NCBI RefSeq assembly: GCF_008692035.1
Contig: NZ_VTFG01000001.1
Span: 2,666,001-2,730,000 of the forward strand
DNA: 64,000 nt
Direction of reading: 5' to 3'
From: Pseudomonas marginalis
GTDB taxonomy: Bacteria; Pseudomonadota; Gammaproteobacteria; Pseudomonadales; Pseudomonadaceae
Shown: piece by piece, positions 26,273 to 35,224 of the stretch
How positions within the stretch are numbered: position 1 is the stretch's first letter
Layout of the letters: each line of letters opens with the position of its first letter
The notes under the pieces: generated by a model
Database searches by the model: none
What the model was told of the DNA's origin: nothing
What the model saw: only the letters and a program-made list of their open reading frames with translations
Translations under genes and position numbers: made by a program

Positions 26273-27016
26273 ATGCCCGTGAAAGGACTCAACGTACTGC
26301 TCACCGGCGCCTGCGGCAGAATCGGCAAGACGTTTTTCGAAGCCTCGAAAGACCGCTACCGTTTCACCCTCACCGACCGCATCGCGCCTGATTTCGACCT
26401 GGGCGAACACCGCTTCGTGCACGCCGACCTCAGCGACAAAGCCAACCTCGCCAGCCTGCTCGAAGGCATCGATGTGATCGTGCACCTGTCGGGCATCCCC
26501 CACGCCAGCGCCACGTTCGACGAATTGCTGCCGAACAATATCCTCGCCACCACCTACCTGTTCGAAGCCGCCGTGGCGGCGGGTGTACAGCGCCTGGTGT
26601 TCGCCAGCAGCGCACAAACCATCGAAGGCTACCCGGTAGACCGGCAGATCACCCCAGGCATGCAGGTGATGCCGGCCAACCTGTATGGCGTGAGCAAATG
26701 CTACGGCGAAGCGCTGTGTGGCTACTACGCGGCGAAAACCCCGCTGTCGACGATTGCCCTGCGCATCGGCGCGTTCGAATTCGTTGAAACCCACGACCTG
26801 AACAACGCCCGCGACCTCAGCGCCTGGCTCAGCCCGCGGGATGCCGTGCAGCTGCTGCAGCGTGCAGTGGAGGCCGAGGGCGTGAAACACCTGATCGCCC
26901 ATGGCATTTCCAATAACCGTTTCAAGCGCCTGGACCTGAGCGAAACCACGCGGGTGTTGGGTTACCATCCGCTGGACGATGCATTTCAGACCTTCGATAT
27001 CCCCATCACTGACTGA
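26273..27016 (+). CDS. NAD-dependent epimerase/dehydratase, uronate dehydrogenase-like
   Basis: A 247-residue extended-SDR-type protein. Nucleotide motif TGACGRIGK (about 11-19), VDVIVHLSGIPH-type second strand, and catalytic YGVSK (Tyr-x3-Lys, with CYGEALCGYY following). The pattern SSAQTIEGYP ... YGVSKCYGE and the ending with GISNNRFKRLDLSETTRVLGY resemble uronate dehydrogenases (Udh), but identity is distant and the substrate is uncertain. It lies between GST and MFS genes with gaps of 4 and 12 bases. Confidence 0.8.
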   Translation: MPVKGLNVLLTGACGRIGKTFFEASKDRYRFTLTDRIAPDFDLGEHRFVHADLSDKANLASLLEGIDVIVHLSGIPHASATFDELLPNNILATTYLFEAAVAAGVQRLVFASSAQTIEGYPVDRQITPGMQVMPANLYGVSKCYGEALCGYYAAKTPLSTIALRIGAFEFVETHDLNNARDLSAWLSPRDAVQLLQRAVEAEGVKHLIAHGISNNRFKRLDLSETTRVLGYHPLDDAFQTFDIPITD

Positions 27017-27028
27017 GTTTTCCCCGCC

Positions 27029-28438
27029 ATGCCTGCACTCCCTGCTACAGACGGCATCGACCCGATCCGCGCCGCCCATATCAGCGCGCGTATCGACCGC
27101 CTGCCCGCCGTCGCCACGGTCTGGCGCCTTGTAGCGCTGCTGTCGATCGGCGGCTTTTTCGAGCTGTATGACTTGTTCCAGACCGCCTACATCAGCCCCG
27201 GCCTGATCAGTGACGGGATTTTCCACACCGGCAGCGAGGGCGTGTTTGGTTTCTCCGACCAGGCGGCGTTCGCCTCGGCGACCTTCCTCGGCCTGTTCCT
27301 CGGCGCCAGCCTGCTCAGCCCCATCGCCGACCGCTTCGGGCGCCGGGCGATCTTCACCTTCGCGCTGATCTGGTACACCGTCGCCACGGTATTGATGGGC
27401 ATTCAGACATCCGCGCTGGGCATTATCGGCATGCGTTTCCTGGTGGGTATCGGCCTGGGCATCGAGCTGGTGACCATCGACGCGTATCTGTCTGAACTGG
27501 TGCCCAAGCGCATGCGCAGTTCGGCGTTCGCCTTTGCGTTTTTCATCCAGTTCCTGTCGGTGCCGGCCGTGGCATTGATGTCATGGTGGCTGGTGCCCCA
27601 GGCGCCGTTCGGGGTGTCTGGCTGGCGCTGGGTGGTGCTGAGCAGTGCGGTGTTCGCGCTGTTTATCTGGCAACTGCGCAAGCGCCTGCCGGAATCACCG
27701 CGCTGGCTGGCGCAGAAAGGTCGCTTCGAAGAAGCCGGCAGGATCATGGACACCCTGGAGGCGCGCTGCCGGAAAGACCATGGCAAACCGCTGGATGAAC
27801 CCGAACCCGAAGCCGTCAGCGTGCAAGGCAGTGGCCGTTTTGCCGACATCTGGCAACCGCCGTACCGCCGCCGCGCGTTGATGCTGATTGTGTTCCATGT
27901 GTTCCAGGCCATCGGCTTCTTTGGTTTCGGCAACTGGTTGCCGGCGCTGCTTTCGGGCCAGGGTGTCAGCGTGACCCACAGCTTGCTGTACGCCTTTATC
28001 ATCACCCTCGCCTACCCGCTGGGGCCGTTGCTGTTTGTGAAGGTGGCCAATCGCTTTGAAAACAAATGGCAGATCGTCGGCTCCGCCATGGGTGCGGTGA
28101 TCTTCGGCAGCCTGTTCGCGTTGCAGACCACGGCGGTGGGGCTGGTGATCTGCGGGGTGATGATCACCTTCTGCAACGCCTGGCTGAGCTTCAGTTACCA
28201 CTCCTACCAGAGCGAGCTGTTCCCGACCAATATCCGCGCGCGGGCGGTGGGGTTCTGCTATTCGTTCAGCCGCTTGTCGACGGTGTTCAGCAGCCTGTTG
28301 ATCGGTTTTATCCTCGAACACCTGGGCACACCCGGTGTGTTGGCGTTTATTGCCAGCAGCATGCTGATCGTGATGATCACCATCAGTTGGTTCGGCCCGC
28401 GTACGCGCAACCTGGCCTTGGAACATATCGCCCATTGA
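27029..28438 (+). CDS. MFS transporter, sugar/sugar-acid porter type
   Basis: A 469-residue major facilitator with 12 predicted helices. It has DRFGRRAIF between TM2 and TM3, PESPRWLAQKGR after TM6 and SELFPTNIRARAVG before TM11, all signatures of the sugar porter/metabolite:H+ symporter groups. Last gene of the GST-dehydrogenase-MFS operon. A hexuronate, aldarate or related substrate fits the neighbour but is inference. Confidence 0.9.
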   Translation: MPALPATDGIDPIRAAHISARIDRLPAVATVWRLVALLSIGGFFELYDLFQTAYISPGLISDGIFHTGSEGVFGFSDQAAFASATFLGLFLGASLLSPIADRFGRRAIFTFALIWYTVATVLMGIQTSALGIIGMRFLVGIGLGIELVTIDAYLSELVPKRMRSSAFAFAFFIQFLSVPAVALMSWWLVPQAPFGVSGWRWVVLSSAVFALFIWQLRKRLPESPRWLAQKGRFEEAGRIMDTLEARCRKDHGKPLDEPEPEAVSVQGSGRFADIWQPPYRRRALMLIVFHVFQAIGFFGFGNWLPALLSGQGVSVTHSLLYAFIITLAYPLGPLLFVKVANRFENKWQIVGSAMGAVIFGSLFALQTTAVGLVICGVMITFCNAWLSFSYHSYQSELFPTNIRARAVGFCYSFSRLSTVFSSLLIGFILEHLGTPGVLAFIASSMLIVMITISWFGPRTRNLALEHIAH

Positions 28439-28571
28439 CGGCAACGGTTGGCCGCCTGCGGGACAATGTTTGCCGCGGCGGCCAGGCCAAATCCAGTCAA
28501 ACCGGGGTTATCGGACCCGGCATGTTATTTGCTCCCGCTATGGCACCGAACATTTTCCCAGGTGACCGATC

Positions 28572-29084
28572 ATGCTGGTTAACAACAACCCCCAAGCCGT
28601 GTCGACCCTTCAAAAGATCACGCGTCCCGACATGGACCCGGCCAACGCCGCCGCCAGCACGCTGTACAGCGGTGCCCTGCAAGTGGCGCAGCAAAACGTG
28701 ACCCTGCCGGCCGCGCAGAAGGATCTGGACAAGGCCGGCGATCGCATCGACGAAGCTTTCGCCAAGACCCGCGTGCAGTTGCAGGCCAGCACAGCGGCCA
28801 CCACGGCGACGACGGATGTCCCCGCCACCGGCTCCACCACCAGCTCCGCCCGCGCAGACTTCACCGATTACATGAGCAAAACCCCGGCCGAGCGTATCCG
28901 TGAGCAATTGCTCAAGGAACAAGGGTTGACCGAGGCGGATGTGCAGAACATGTCGCAGGAAAAGCAGGACGCCATTTCCAAGCAAGTGGCCGAGCGTTTG
29001 AAGCAGCAGCAAGAGCAGCAGGTAGGGGCGAAGACCACTGAACCGCAAGCGCAGACAGTGAAAGAAACCCTGGCGGCGATCTAA
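28572..29084 (+). CDS. Hypothetical Gln/Ala-rich protein
   Basis: A 170-residue hydrophilic protein of no family I recognise. N-terminal MLVNNNPQAVSTLQK, a Thr/Ala/Ser-rich linker (about 75-95), and a helical C-terminus with repeated KEQGLTEADVQNMSQEKQDAI and a QQQEQQ run. No signal peptide or membrane segment. The ending TPAERIREQLLKEQG recalls helical regulatory or secreted-substrate proteins, but this is not evidence of function. Confidence 0.75.
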   Translation: MLVNNNPQAVSTLQKITRPDMDPANAAASTLYSGALQVAQQNVTLPAAQKDLDKAGDRIDEAFAKTRVQLQASTAATTATTDVPATGSTTSSARADFTDYMSKTPAERIREQLLKEQGLTEADVQNMSQEKQDAISKQVAERLKQQQEQQVGAKTTEPQAQTVKETLAAI

Positions 29085-29093
29085 GCCACAGGT

Positions 29094-29142
29094 GGGACGC
29101 CGAGCGTCCCTGGCGGCATTCCCACGCGGGTGCGTGGGAATG
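29094..29142. repeat. REP hairpin pair, GGGACGC / TTCCCACGC family
   Basis: Two adjacent hairpins: GGGACGC-CGA-GCGTCCC (29094-29110) and CATTCCCACGC...GCGTGGGAATG (29117-29142). This combination is a common Pseudomonas repetitive element. It lies between the hypothetical gene and the convergent Lys-rich gene. Confidence 0.8.
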
Positions 29143-29151
29143 ATCATTAAC

Positions 29152-29268
29152 TCAGTGACCGAACAGGCCTGTCTCGGTTTTCTTGGCTTTCTTGTCGGCG
29201 CGTTTTTCGTCGGCGGTCTTTGCCGGTTTCTTCTTCGCGGCTTTCTTTGAATCCATACCTTTGGCCAT
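29152..29268 (-). CDS. Very basic 38-residue protein
   Basis: MAKGMDSKKAAKKKPAKTAD then EKRADKKAKKTETGLFGH: about one third lysine and arginine, no Cys or Trp. The start at 29268 gives the compact basic form; longer frames to 29427 are non-coding-like. It looks like a histone-like or nucleic-acid-binding micro-protein, but no function is known to me. I believe similar short genes occur across Pseudomonas. Confidence 0.7.
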   Translation of the reverse strand: MAKGMDSKKAAKKKPAKTADEKRADKKAKKTETGLFGH

Positions 29269-29371
29269 GATGCATGCTCCACTTACAGGGGATGTAACAC
29301 TGGGTATACCACCTATTGCCGCACAGAAGGCGCTTATAATCCCCGGCCCTTGATTATGTTGCCCAAACACC

Positions 29372-29809
29372 ATGCCCGAACTGCACATCGCCCCCCTGGC
29401 TGAGCCGCTGTGGCCGCTGCTGAACAAGTTTTATCGCCGTCATGACTCCCCGATGAAGGCGCTCAAGGGCGGGCGTTTGTGGGTAGCGCGCGACAGCGAG
29501 ATTGTCGCCGGCCTGTGCCTGACACCCGTGGTCGGCGGACAGTGGTTGACCGGCGTGTTTGTCGACCCGGCGTATCGCGGCCAGGGGTTGGCGGGGCGAT
29601 TGATAGCCGCGGCGGCGGCCGAGGTGCAAGGCACGCTGTGGTTGTTGTGCCATCCGGACCTGGAAGGTTTGTATCAGCGCATGGGTTTCACCCAGGACAC
29701 GCTATTGCCGCAATCCCTCAGCGAGCGGCTGGTGCGCTACAAGCGCAACAAACCGATGATCGCCATGGGCTTAGATCGTTTAGTGAGGTCGTCCTCGGAT
29801 AATGTGTGA
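29372..29809 (+). CDS. GNAT-family N-acetyltransferase
   Basis: A 145-residue GNAT with acetyl-CoA motif VFVDPAYRGQGLAGRLIAAA (about 61-80) and WLLCHPDLEGLYQRMGF. The N-terminus (PLLNKFYRRHDSPMKALKGGR) resembles small acetyltransferases that act on metabolites. Monocistronic; substrate unknown. Confidence 0.87.
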   Translation: MPELHIAPLAEPLWPLLNKFYRRHDSPMKALKGGRLWVARDSEIVAGLCLTPVVGGQWLTGVFVDPAYRGQGLAGRLIAAAAAEVQGTLWLLCHPDLEGLYQRMGFTQDTLLPQSLSERLVRYKRNKPMIAMGLDRLVRSSSDNV

Positions 29810-29869
29810 TCGCCCCGTATGGGCCCCATGCTAGCCTCGGTGACACAGTGGCCCACTTTTCGGATGATC

Positions 29870-30688
29870 ATGAAAGCGACCTTTGCAGCTCTGTCCCTTA
29901 CCGCCCTCCTCGTTCCCACGTTCAGCCAGGCCGCCGACGCACCGATCAGCGCCCAGCAATACGCCAGCGTGTTGGCCGGCAATTGGCGCGACCCGGCCAA
30001 CAGCGCCCGCGACGGCTATCGCCACCCGCAGCAGACCTTGGAATTCTTTGGCCTGGGCGCCAGGCAGACGGTGATCGAAATTACCCCAGGGGGCGGTTGG
30101 TACAGCGAACTGCTGGCGCCGTTGCTCAAGGATCACGGGCATTACATCGCCGCCGTGCAAGCGCCAAGCAGCAGCGCCTATGCGCGCACGTCCGAAGAGA
30201 ACCTGAAAAACAAATTCGCCGCCGACCCGACGCGCTATGCCAAGGCAGACGTGGTCGAGTTCGACCCCAAGGCACCGGTGTTCGGCAAACCTGCTTCGGC
30301 GGATGCCGTGCTGACGTTCCGCAATGTGCATAACTGGGTGCTGGCCGATACCGCCGAGGCCACGTTCCGCGCGTTCTACACGGTGTTGAAACCGGGCGGC
30401 GTGCTGGGCGTGGAAGATCACCGGGCCAAGGACGGGGCCGCGCTGGAGGCGATCAAGGACAGCGGTTACCTGACCACCGCCCAGGTGGTGAAACTGGCCA
30501 CCGATGCGGGGTTCAAGCTGGCAGGCCAGAGCGAGGTCAACGCCAACCCGAAGGACACCAAGGATTATCCCGCCGGCGTGTGGACGTTGCCGCCGACCTT
30601 GAAGCTGGGGGAGCAGGATAAGGCGAAGTATGTGGCGATTGGCGAGTCGGACCGGATGACGTTGCGGTTCGTCAAACCGGCCAAATAA
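29870..30688 (+). CDS. Exported class I SAM-dependent methyltransferase-like protein
   Basis: A 272-residue protein with a clear signal peptide (MKATFAALSLTALLVPTFSQ then AADAP) and a methyltransferase-like core: VIEITPGGGWYSELLAPLL as the SAM motif I (a PGGGW variant), DVVEFDP, DAVLTFRNVHNW and VLKPGGVLGVEDHRA. It resembles the COG4798 'predicted methyltransferase' group. An exported SAM enzyme is odd because SAM is cytoplasmic. MIMKATF (29864) is an alternative start, and a longer frame begins at 29819. Confidence 0.82.
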   Translation: MKATFAALSLTALLVPTFSQAADAPISAQQYASVLAGNWRDPANSARDGYRHPQQTLEFFGLGARQTVIEITPGGGWYSELLAPLLKDHGHYIAAVQAPSSSAYARTSEENLKNKFAADPTRYAKADVVEFDPKAPVFGKPASADAVLTFRNVHNWVLADTAEATFRAFYTVLKPGGVLGVEDHRAKDGAALEAIKDSGYLTTAQVVKLATDAGFKLAGQSEVNANPKDTKDYPAGVWTLPPTLKLGEQDKAKYVAIGESDRMTLRFVKPAK

Positions 30689-30727
30689 CCTGGTCCCTCC
30701 CAGATTTTGTTCTCAACGGGCCGGCGA

Positions 30728-31267
30728 TTACTCGTCAGCGGTTGGGTCCATGTCGGGAAACATCACTTCAATAAAGCCGAACTTGCTGAAGTCGGTAATG
30801 CGCGAGGGGTACAGCCGGCCGATCAGGTGATCGCATTCATGCTGCACCACCCGCGCGTGGAAGCCATCGGCAAAACGGACGATCGGCTCGCCCTTCGGAT
30901 CAAACCCCTCGTAGCGAATCTGCTGGTAACGGTCCACCGCACCACGCAGTCCGGGCACCGACAGGCAGCCTTCATAGCCTTCTTCCAGCACCGGGCTGAG
31001 CGGCGTGATCAACGGGTTGATCAGGATGGTCTGCGGCACCGGCGGCGCATCCGGGTAGCGCTCGCTGGCTTCGAACCCAAAGATCACCAGTTGCAGGTCG
31101 ACGCCAATCTGCGGCGCGGCCAGGCCGACGCCGCCCACGTGCTCCATGGTCTGGAACATGTCGTCGATCAATTGCCACAGCTCGGGGCTGTCGAACATTT
31201 CCGGCGGTACCGGCGGGGCGATACGCAGCAGGCGTTCATCGCCCATTTTCAGGATTTCACGGATCAT
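30728..31267 (-). CDS. def: Peptide deformylase
   Basis: Removes the formyl group from N-terminal fMet. The 179-residue protein has all three motifs: [10 protein letters not shown] (about 47-56), EGCLSVPG with the metal-ligand Cys (about 98-105), and QHECDHLIG with HExxH (about 140). It is probably a second deformylase, since the housekeeping def normally sits beside fmt. It follows the YihY gene after 3 bases and shares its operon. Confidence 0.93.
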   Translation of the reverse strand: MIREILKMGDERLLRIAPPVPPEMFDSPELWQLIDDMFQTMEHVGGVGLAAPQIGVDLQLVIFGFEASERYPDAPPVPQTILINPLITPLSPVLEEGYEGCLSVPGLRGAVDRYQQIRYEGFDPKGEPIVRFADGFHARVVQHECDHLIGRLYPSRITDFSKFGFIEVMFPDMDPTADE

Positions 31268-31270
31268 CGA

Positions 31271-32221
31271 TCAGACTTCATCGGTAGTGGGTTTGGAGTG
31301 GTCGCGGCCGAGGCCGGAGACATGTTGTTTTTCGTGCGCGGGCGCGGGCTCATCGAAATCCTTTGCGCCTGGCTCCTTGCCTTCGGCCGACATGTGCTCG
31401 ATCACGGCATTCATCTCCGCCCCCAGCAACAGCACGGCGGCGGAAATGTAGAAGTACAGGAGCAACACGATGATCGCACCGATGCTGCCATACATGGCGT
31501 TGTAGTCGGCGAAGGTTTTGACGTAGTAGCCAAAACCGAGGGAGGCGACGATCCACACCACCACCGCGAGTACCGAACCCGGGGTAATAAAGCGAAACTT
31601 CTGCTCGACGTCCGGCATCACGTAATACATGAGGGCCACGGCAAACATCAGCAGGATCACGATCAGCGGCCATCGCACGATGGTCCACAAGGTCACCACG
31701 AATTCCTGCATGCCGATCTGGCCGGCCAGCCATTCCATCACCTGCGGACCGAGCACCATCAACGCGGCAGCGGCCAGCAGCATGCCGGCGATGCCGATGG
31801 TGTAGAAAACCGACAGCGGAAAACGCTTCCAGATCGGCCGGCCTTCCACGACGTCGTACGCGGCGTTCATGGCGCTCATCATCAGGCGCACGCCAGCGGA
31901 GGCGGTCCACAGGGCAATCACGATACCCACCGAGAGCAGGCCGCCCTTGGATTGCTGCAACTGGTCGATCACCGGGTTGACCTGCTCCAGGGCCTGGGGC
32001 GGCAGCACCAGTTCCGATTGCAGGCGCAGCCAGGTGAAAAAGTCCGGCAGGTGCAGGAAACCGATCAGGGCGATAAGGAACAGCAGGAAGGGAAACAACG
32101 AGAACAGCATCTGGTAGGCCAGTGCCGAGGCGTAGGTGGACATCTCGTCATCGACGAATTCCTTGACGGTGCGCACCAGCACTGTGTGGAGCTTGAGACC
32201 ATCGAGAACCGGAAAAATCAT
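31271..32221 (-). CDS. YihY/BrkB-family inner-membrane protein
   Basis: A 316-residue membrane protein of the YihY/virulence factor BrkB family, with six hydrophobic segments and the conserved SALAYQMLFSLFPFLLFLIALIG near the start and YGSIGAIIVLLLYFYISAAVLLLGAEMNAV near the end. The start at 32221 has a GGAGAC ribosome site. The hydrophilic C-tail is Asp/Glu/Lys-rich. The family has been called ribonuclease BN in error. Cotranscribed with def. Confidence 0.9.
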   Translation of the reverse strand: MIFPVLDGLKLHTVLVRTVKEFVDDEMSTYASALAYQMLFSLFPFLLFLIALIGFLHLPDFFTWLRLQSELVLPPQALEQVNPVIDQLQQSKGGLLSVGIVIALWTASAGVRLMMSAMNAAYDVVEGRPIWKRFPLSVFYTIGIAGMLLAAAALMVLGPQVMEWLAGQIGMQEFVVTLWTIVRWPLIVILLMFAVALMYYVMPDVEQKFRFITPGSVLAVVVWIVASLGFGYYVKTFADYNAMYGSIGAIIVLLLYFYISAAVLLLGAEMNAVIEHMSAEGKEPGAKDFDEPAPAHEKQHVSGLGRDHSKPTTDEV

Positions 32222-32342
32222 AGCGTCTCCTTTCGCCGCAAAAAGGGGGGTCATGGGCGACTCAGGGGCCGTTTTCTACATCAAGGTAGCCTATTTGGCG
32301 ACCTTGAAACAATTTCGAAACTTTAATCACTGCATGTGACAT

Positions 32343-32372
32343 AAAAACGGCCATCCGTGGATGGCCGTCCGG
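32343..32372 (-). terminator. Rho-independent terminator of csbD gene
   Basis: ACGGCCATCC-GT-GGATGGCCGT hairpin. Read on the minus strand the stem is followed by TTTTTAT. It lies just downstream of the csbD stop. Confidence 0.85.
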
Positions 32373-32388
32373 CTGCACGATGGCAGTC

Positions 32389-32574
32389 TTACTTGGTCGC
32401 TTTTTTCACCGCGTCCTTGGTGTCGCCCACGGCTTTTTCAACCTGGCCTTTCTTTTCCTGCACGACGCCTTCAGCGCGCAGTTTGTCGTTGCCGGTGACT
32501 TTGCCGACGCCTTGCTTGATGTTACCGACGGCTTCGTCTTTCAAACCTTTTGCCTTATCCGCTGTGCTGCCCAT
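32389..32574 (-). CDS. CsbD-family stress protein
   Basis: A 61-residue CsbD-like protein ([20 protein letters not shown], then [15 protein letters not shown]). CsbD-type proteins are abundant general stress proteins of unknown mechanism. The start at 32574 is preferred to 32595 because GGAG lies 7-8 bases upstream of it. Own terminator downstream. Confidence 0.92.
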   Translation of the reverse strand: MGSTADKAKGLKDEAVGNIKQGVGKVTGNDKLRAEGVVQEKKGQVEKAVGDTKDAVKKATK

Positions 32575-32775
32575 GGTATTTCTCCGAAAGAACAATCAAA
32601 GGGTTTTGGTCATTACGTAGAGATTGACCCGAGGCCGTTCGGCAGAGTTTCAATTATTTTTCGGTGAACATTTCATCGCCAACGACAGGTTTGGCTTTAT
32701 GTTTTGCAGCCAACCCACGAGAATGCCCGGCACATTCAGGCTCCAACGCTGAATAACAGATCCCGTAGGAAGGTT

Positions 32776-33153
32776 ATGAAACTCAATAAAGCACAGGCCA
32801 TCGCCCGCAGAAACCAGGAACTGGGCGGTGCCGTACTCGGCGTCAACAACTGCCACTTCACCGACCTGGACCGCAAACGCAACATCTGGTGGTTCGATCT
32901 GCCGGTGGGGCGTATTGCCGTCGGCCAGTACGAGTGGATTCACCTGTTGATGCACAACGCCGAGACCGACCAGCTGCTGCACCTGAAGGTGCCGACCGTG
33001 TTCCTGCGTGAAAAGCTCGAGGGGCTGGTGGTGCGCAACGCGGGCAAGCGCAAGCCGGAGATTACCCTGGAGCTGAGCGCGGATAAGGATTCGTTCTTGA
33101 AGGATGTGCGGCCGGCGGGTGCGGGTGTGAGCTTCGCGCAGTTCGCCGTGTAA
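32776..33153 (+). CDS. Hypothetical 125-residue protein
   Basis: Starts MKLNKAQAIARRNQELGGAV behind a TAGGAAGG ribosome site. Aromatic-rich central strand (RKRNIWWFDLPVGRIAVGQYEWIHLL) and basic C-terminus. I recall similar hypothetical proteins in Pseudomonas but no assigned domain. Soluble, no signal peptide. Convergent with fadD1 across a REP hairpin. Confidence 0.78.
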   Translation: MKLNKAQAIARRNQELGGAVLGVNNCHFTDLDRKRNIWWFDLPVGRIAVGQYEWIHLLMHNAETDQLLHLKVPTVFLREKLEGLVVRNAGKRKPEITLELSADKDSFLKDVRPAGAGVSFAQFAV

Positions 33154-33167
33154 GAACGCGGTCAAAA

Positions 33168-33200
33168 AAATGTGGGAGGGGGCAAGCCCCTCCCATATTT
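33168..33200. repeat. Short REP hairpin, GTGGGAGGG family
   Basis: AAATGTGGGAGGGG / CCCCTCCCATATTT arms around a GCAAG loop, between convergent genes. The loop is in the reverse orientation to copies at 8873 and 22261. Confidence 0.78.
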
Positions 33201-33208
33201 GGATTGGA

Positions 33209-34900
33209 TTACTTTTTAAGACCGAGTTTCTTCAGTTCTTCATCGCGCAACTCGCGGCGCAGGATCTTGCCCACGTTGGTGGTCGGCAACGCATCGCGGA
33301 ACTCCACGGCCTTGGGCACCTTGTAGCCGGTGACGTTGGCGCGCATGTGCTCCATGACCTGCTCCTTGGTCAGGGTGGCGCCCGGCTTGACCACGATGAA
33401 GAGCTTGATGTGTTCCCCGGATTTTTCATCCGGCACACCGATGGCCGCGCACTGCAGTACGCCCGGCAGGCCCGCCAGCACGTCCTCCAGCTCGTTGGGG
33501 TACACGTTGAAACCGGAGACCAGGATCATGTCCTTCTTGCGATCGACGATGCGCATGTAGCCATCCGGCTGGATGATCGCGATGTCGCCGGTCTTCAGCC
33601 AGCCTTCGCTGTCGAGCATCTCGGCGGTGGCGTCTTCACGCTGCCAGTAGCCCTTCATCACCTGCGGGCCCTTGACGCACAGTTCGCCGACTTCACCCAG
33701 GGCCAGCTCGACACCGTCGTCGGTGATGACCTTGCACAGGGTCGACGGCACCGGAATGCCGATGGTACCGATCTGGATATGCTGGATCGGGTTCACCGTG
33801 GCCACCGGGCTGGTTTCGGTCATGCCGTAGCCTTCGCAGATGCCGCAACCGGTCACCGCTTTCCAACGCTCGGCCGCCGCCAGTTGCAGGGCCATGCCGC
33901 CCGACAGGGTGACCTTCAGCGCGGAGAAGTCCAGCTTGCGGAAGGCTTCGTTGTTGCACAGCGCCACGAACAGAGTGTTCAGGCCGACAAAGCCGCTGAA
34001 CTTCCACTTCGACAGTTCCTTGACCATCGCCGGCAGGTCGCGCGGGTTGCTGATCAGGATGTTGTGGTTGCCGATCAGCATCATCGCCATGCAATGAAAG
34101 GTGAACGCATAGATGTGGTACAGCGGCAGCGGCGTGATCAGGATCTCGCAACCTTCATTGAGGTTGGAGCCCATCAGCGCCTTGCATTGCAACATGTTGG
34201 CGACCAGGTTGCGGTGGGTGAGCATCGCGCCCTTGGCCACGCCGGTGGTGCCACCGGTGTATTGCAATACGGCCACATCGCCGCTGGCCGGGCAGACTTC
34301 GTTGACCGCTTGCCCCTGGCCCTTGGCGAGTACGTCGTTGAACTTGATCGCCTTGGGCAAGTGATAGGCCGGGACCATTTTCTTCACGTACTTGATGACG
34401 CTGTTGATCAGCAGGCGCTTGAGCGGCGGCAGCAGGTCGGCGACTTCGGTGACGATCACATGCTTGACGGCGGTCTTGGGCACGACCTTTTCCGCCAGGT
34501 GGGCCATGTTGGCCAGGCAGACCAGCGCCTTGGCGCCGGAATCATTGAATTGGTGTTCCATTTCCCGCGCGGTGTACAGCGGGTTGGTGTTGACCACGAT
34601 CAGGCCGGCACGGATGGCGCCGAACACGGCGACCGGGTATTGCAGGACGTTGGGCAACTGCACGGCAATGCGATCGCCGGGCTTCAAGTCGGTATGCTGT
34701 TGCAGGTACGCAGCGAAGGCGCCGGACAGTTCGTACAATTCACCGTAGGTGATCGTCTTGCCCAGGTTGCTGAAGGCCGGTTTGTTGGCGAAGCGCTGGC
34801 AGGACTGCTTCAATACCGCCTGAATATTCGGATACTCGTCTGGATTGATTTCTGCAGCAATCCCGGCGGGGTACTTATCCTTCCAAAAGTCTTCGTGCAT
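33209..34900 (-). CDS. fadD1: Long-chain fatty-acid CoA ligase (FadD1-like)
   Basis: Activates long-chain fatty acids to acyl-CoA for beta-oxidation. The 563-residue protein has the AMP-binding motif YTGGTTGVAKGAMLTH (about 215), GYGMTETSP, and the KTGDIAIIQPDGYMRIVDRKKDMI hinge with catalytic C-terminal motif. N-terminus is MHEDFWKDKYPAGIAAEI. It is the downstream member of two tandem ligase genes and, by position and likeness, corresponds to P. aeruginosa FadD1 (PA3299). A 336-base gap with a palindrome precedes it, so it likely has its own promoter. Confidence 0.93.
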   Translation of the reverse strand: MHEDFWKDKYPAGIAAEINPDEYPNIQAVLKQSCQRFANKPAFSNLGKTITYGELYELSGAFAAYLQQHTDLKPGDRIAVQLPNVLQYPVAVFGAIRAGLIVVNTNPLYTAREMEHQFNDSGAKALVCLANMAHLAEKVVPKTAVKHVIVTEVADLLPPLKRLLINSVIKYVKKMVPAYHLPKAIKFNDVLAKGQGQAVNEVCPASGDVAVLQYTGGTTGVAKGAMLTHRNLVANMLQCKALMGSNLNEGCEILITPLPLYHIYAFTFHCMAMMLIGNHNILISNPRDLPAMVKELSKWKFSGFVGLNTLFVALCNNEAFRKLDFSALKVTLSGGMALQLAAAERWKAVTGCGICEGYGMTETSPVATVNPIQHIQIGTIGIPVPSTLCKVITDDGVELALGEVGELCVKGPQVMKGYWQREDATAEMLDSEGWLKTGDIAIIQPDGYMRIVDRKKDMILVSGFNVYPNELEDVLAGLPGVLQCAAIGVPDEKSGEHIKLFIVVKPGATLTKEQVMEHMRANVTGYKVPKAVEFRDALPTTNVGKILRRELRDEELKKLGLKK

Positions 34901-34932
34901 GGAAGCCCACTCCTCAGCGACGCGAATTCATC

Positions 34933-34949
34933 ATCGCATTTGATGCGAT
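34933..34949. promoter_or_regulatory. Palindrome in fadD1 promoter
   Basis: Perfect 7-base arms ATCGCAT/ATGCGAT, positioned where an operator would act on fadD1. It does not match the PsrA or FadR consensus that I recall, so the regulator is unknown. Confidence 0.4.
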
Positions 34950-35173
34950 TATTATTGGTGTATGTTTTTTTTTGGTGAATCTGGCGCTTTCAAGCAGGCC
35001 TAGACGTCACAAAGCGCGCCGAGAGTAGCAGCTTTGCCAAGGGCCGACTAGAGCCTAAAGAGGGCCCCGCAGTCATAATCACGACTGTCCTACAATATTT
35101 GGTCACACTTTAAACAGAAGTGAAATACGTTGATGAAAGGCTCTGGAATAAGGCCTTCAGGACGACACACGAT

Positions 35174-35224
35174 AAATGTGGGAGGGGGCAAGCCGAATCG
35201 TCGCACCGCGACTCCCACATTTTT
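35174..35224. repeat. Degenerate REP, GTGGGAGGG family
   Basis: AATGTGGGAGGGGGCAAG on the left and ACTCCCACATTTT on the right. The central part is replaced by a TCGTCGCACCGCGA-type sequence, so the copy has diverged or is chimeric. Confidence 0.6.

Noticed and set aside
30707..34978. Long plus-strand frames (539 and 602 codons) over def/yihY and fadD1
   Set aside because: His/Gln/Arg-rich antisense translations typical of GC shadows; real genes lie on the other strand.
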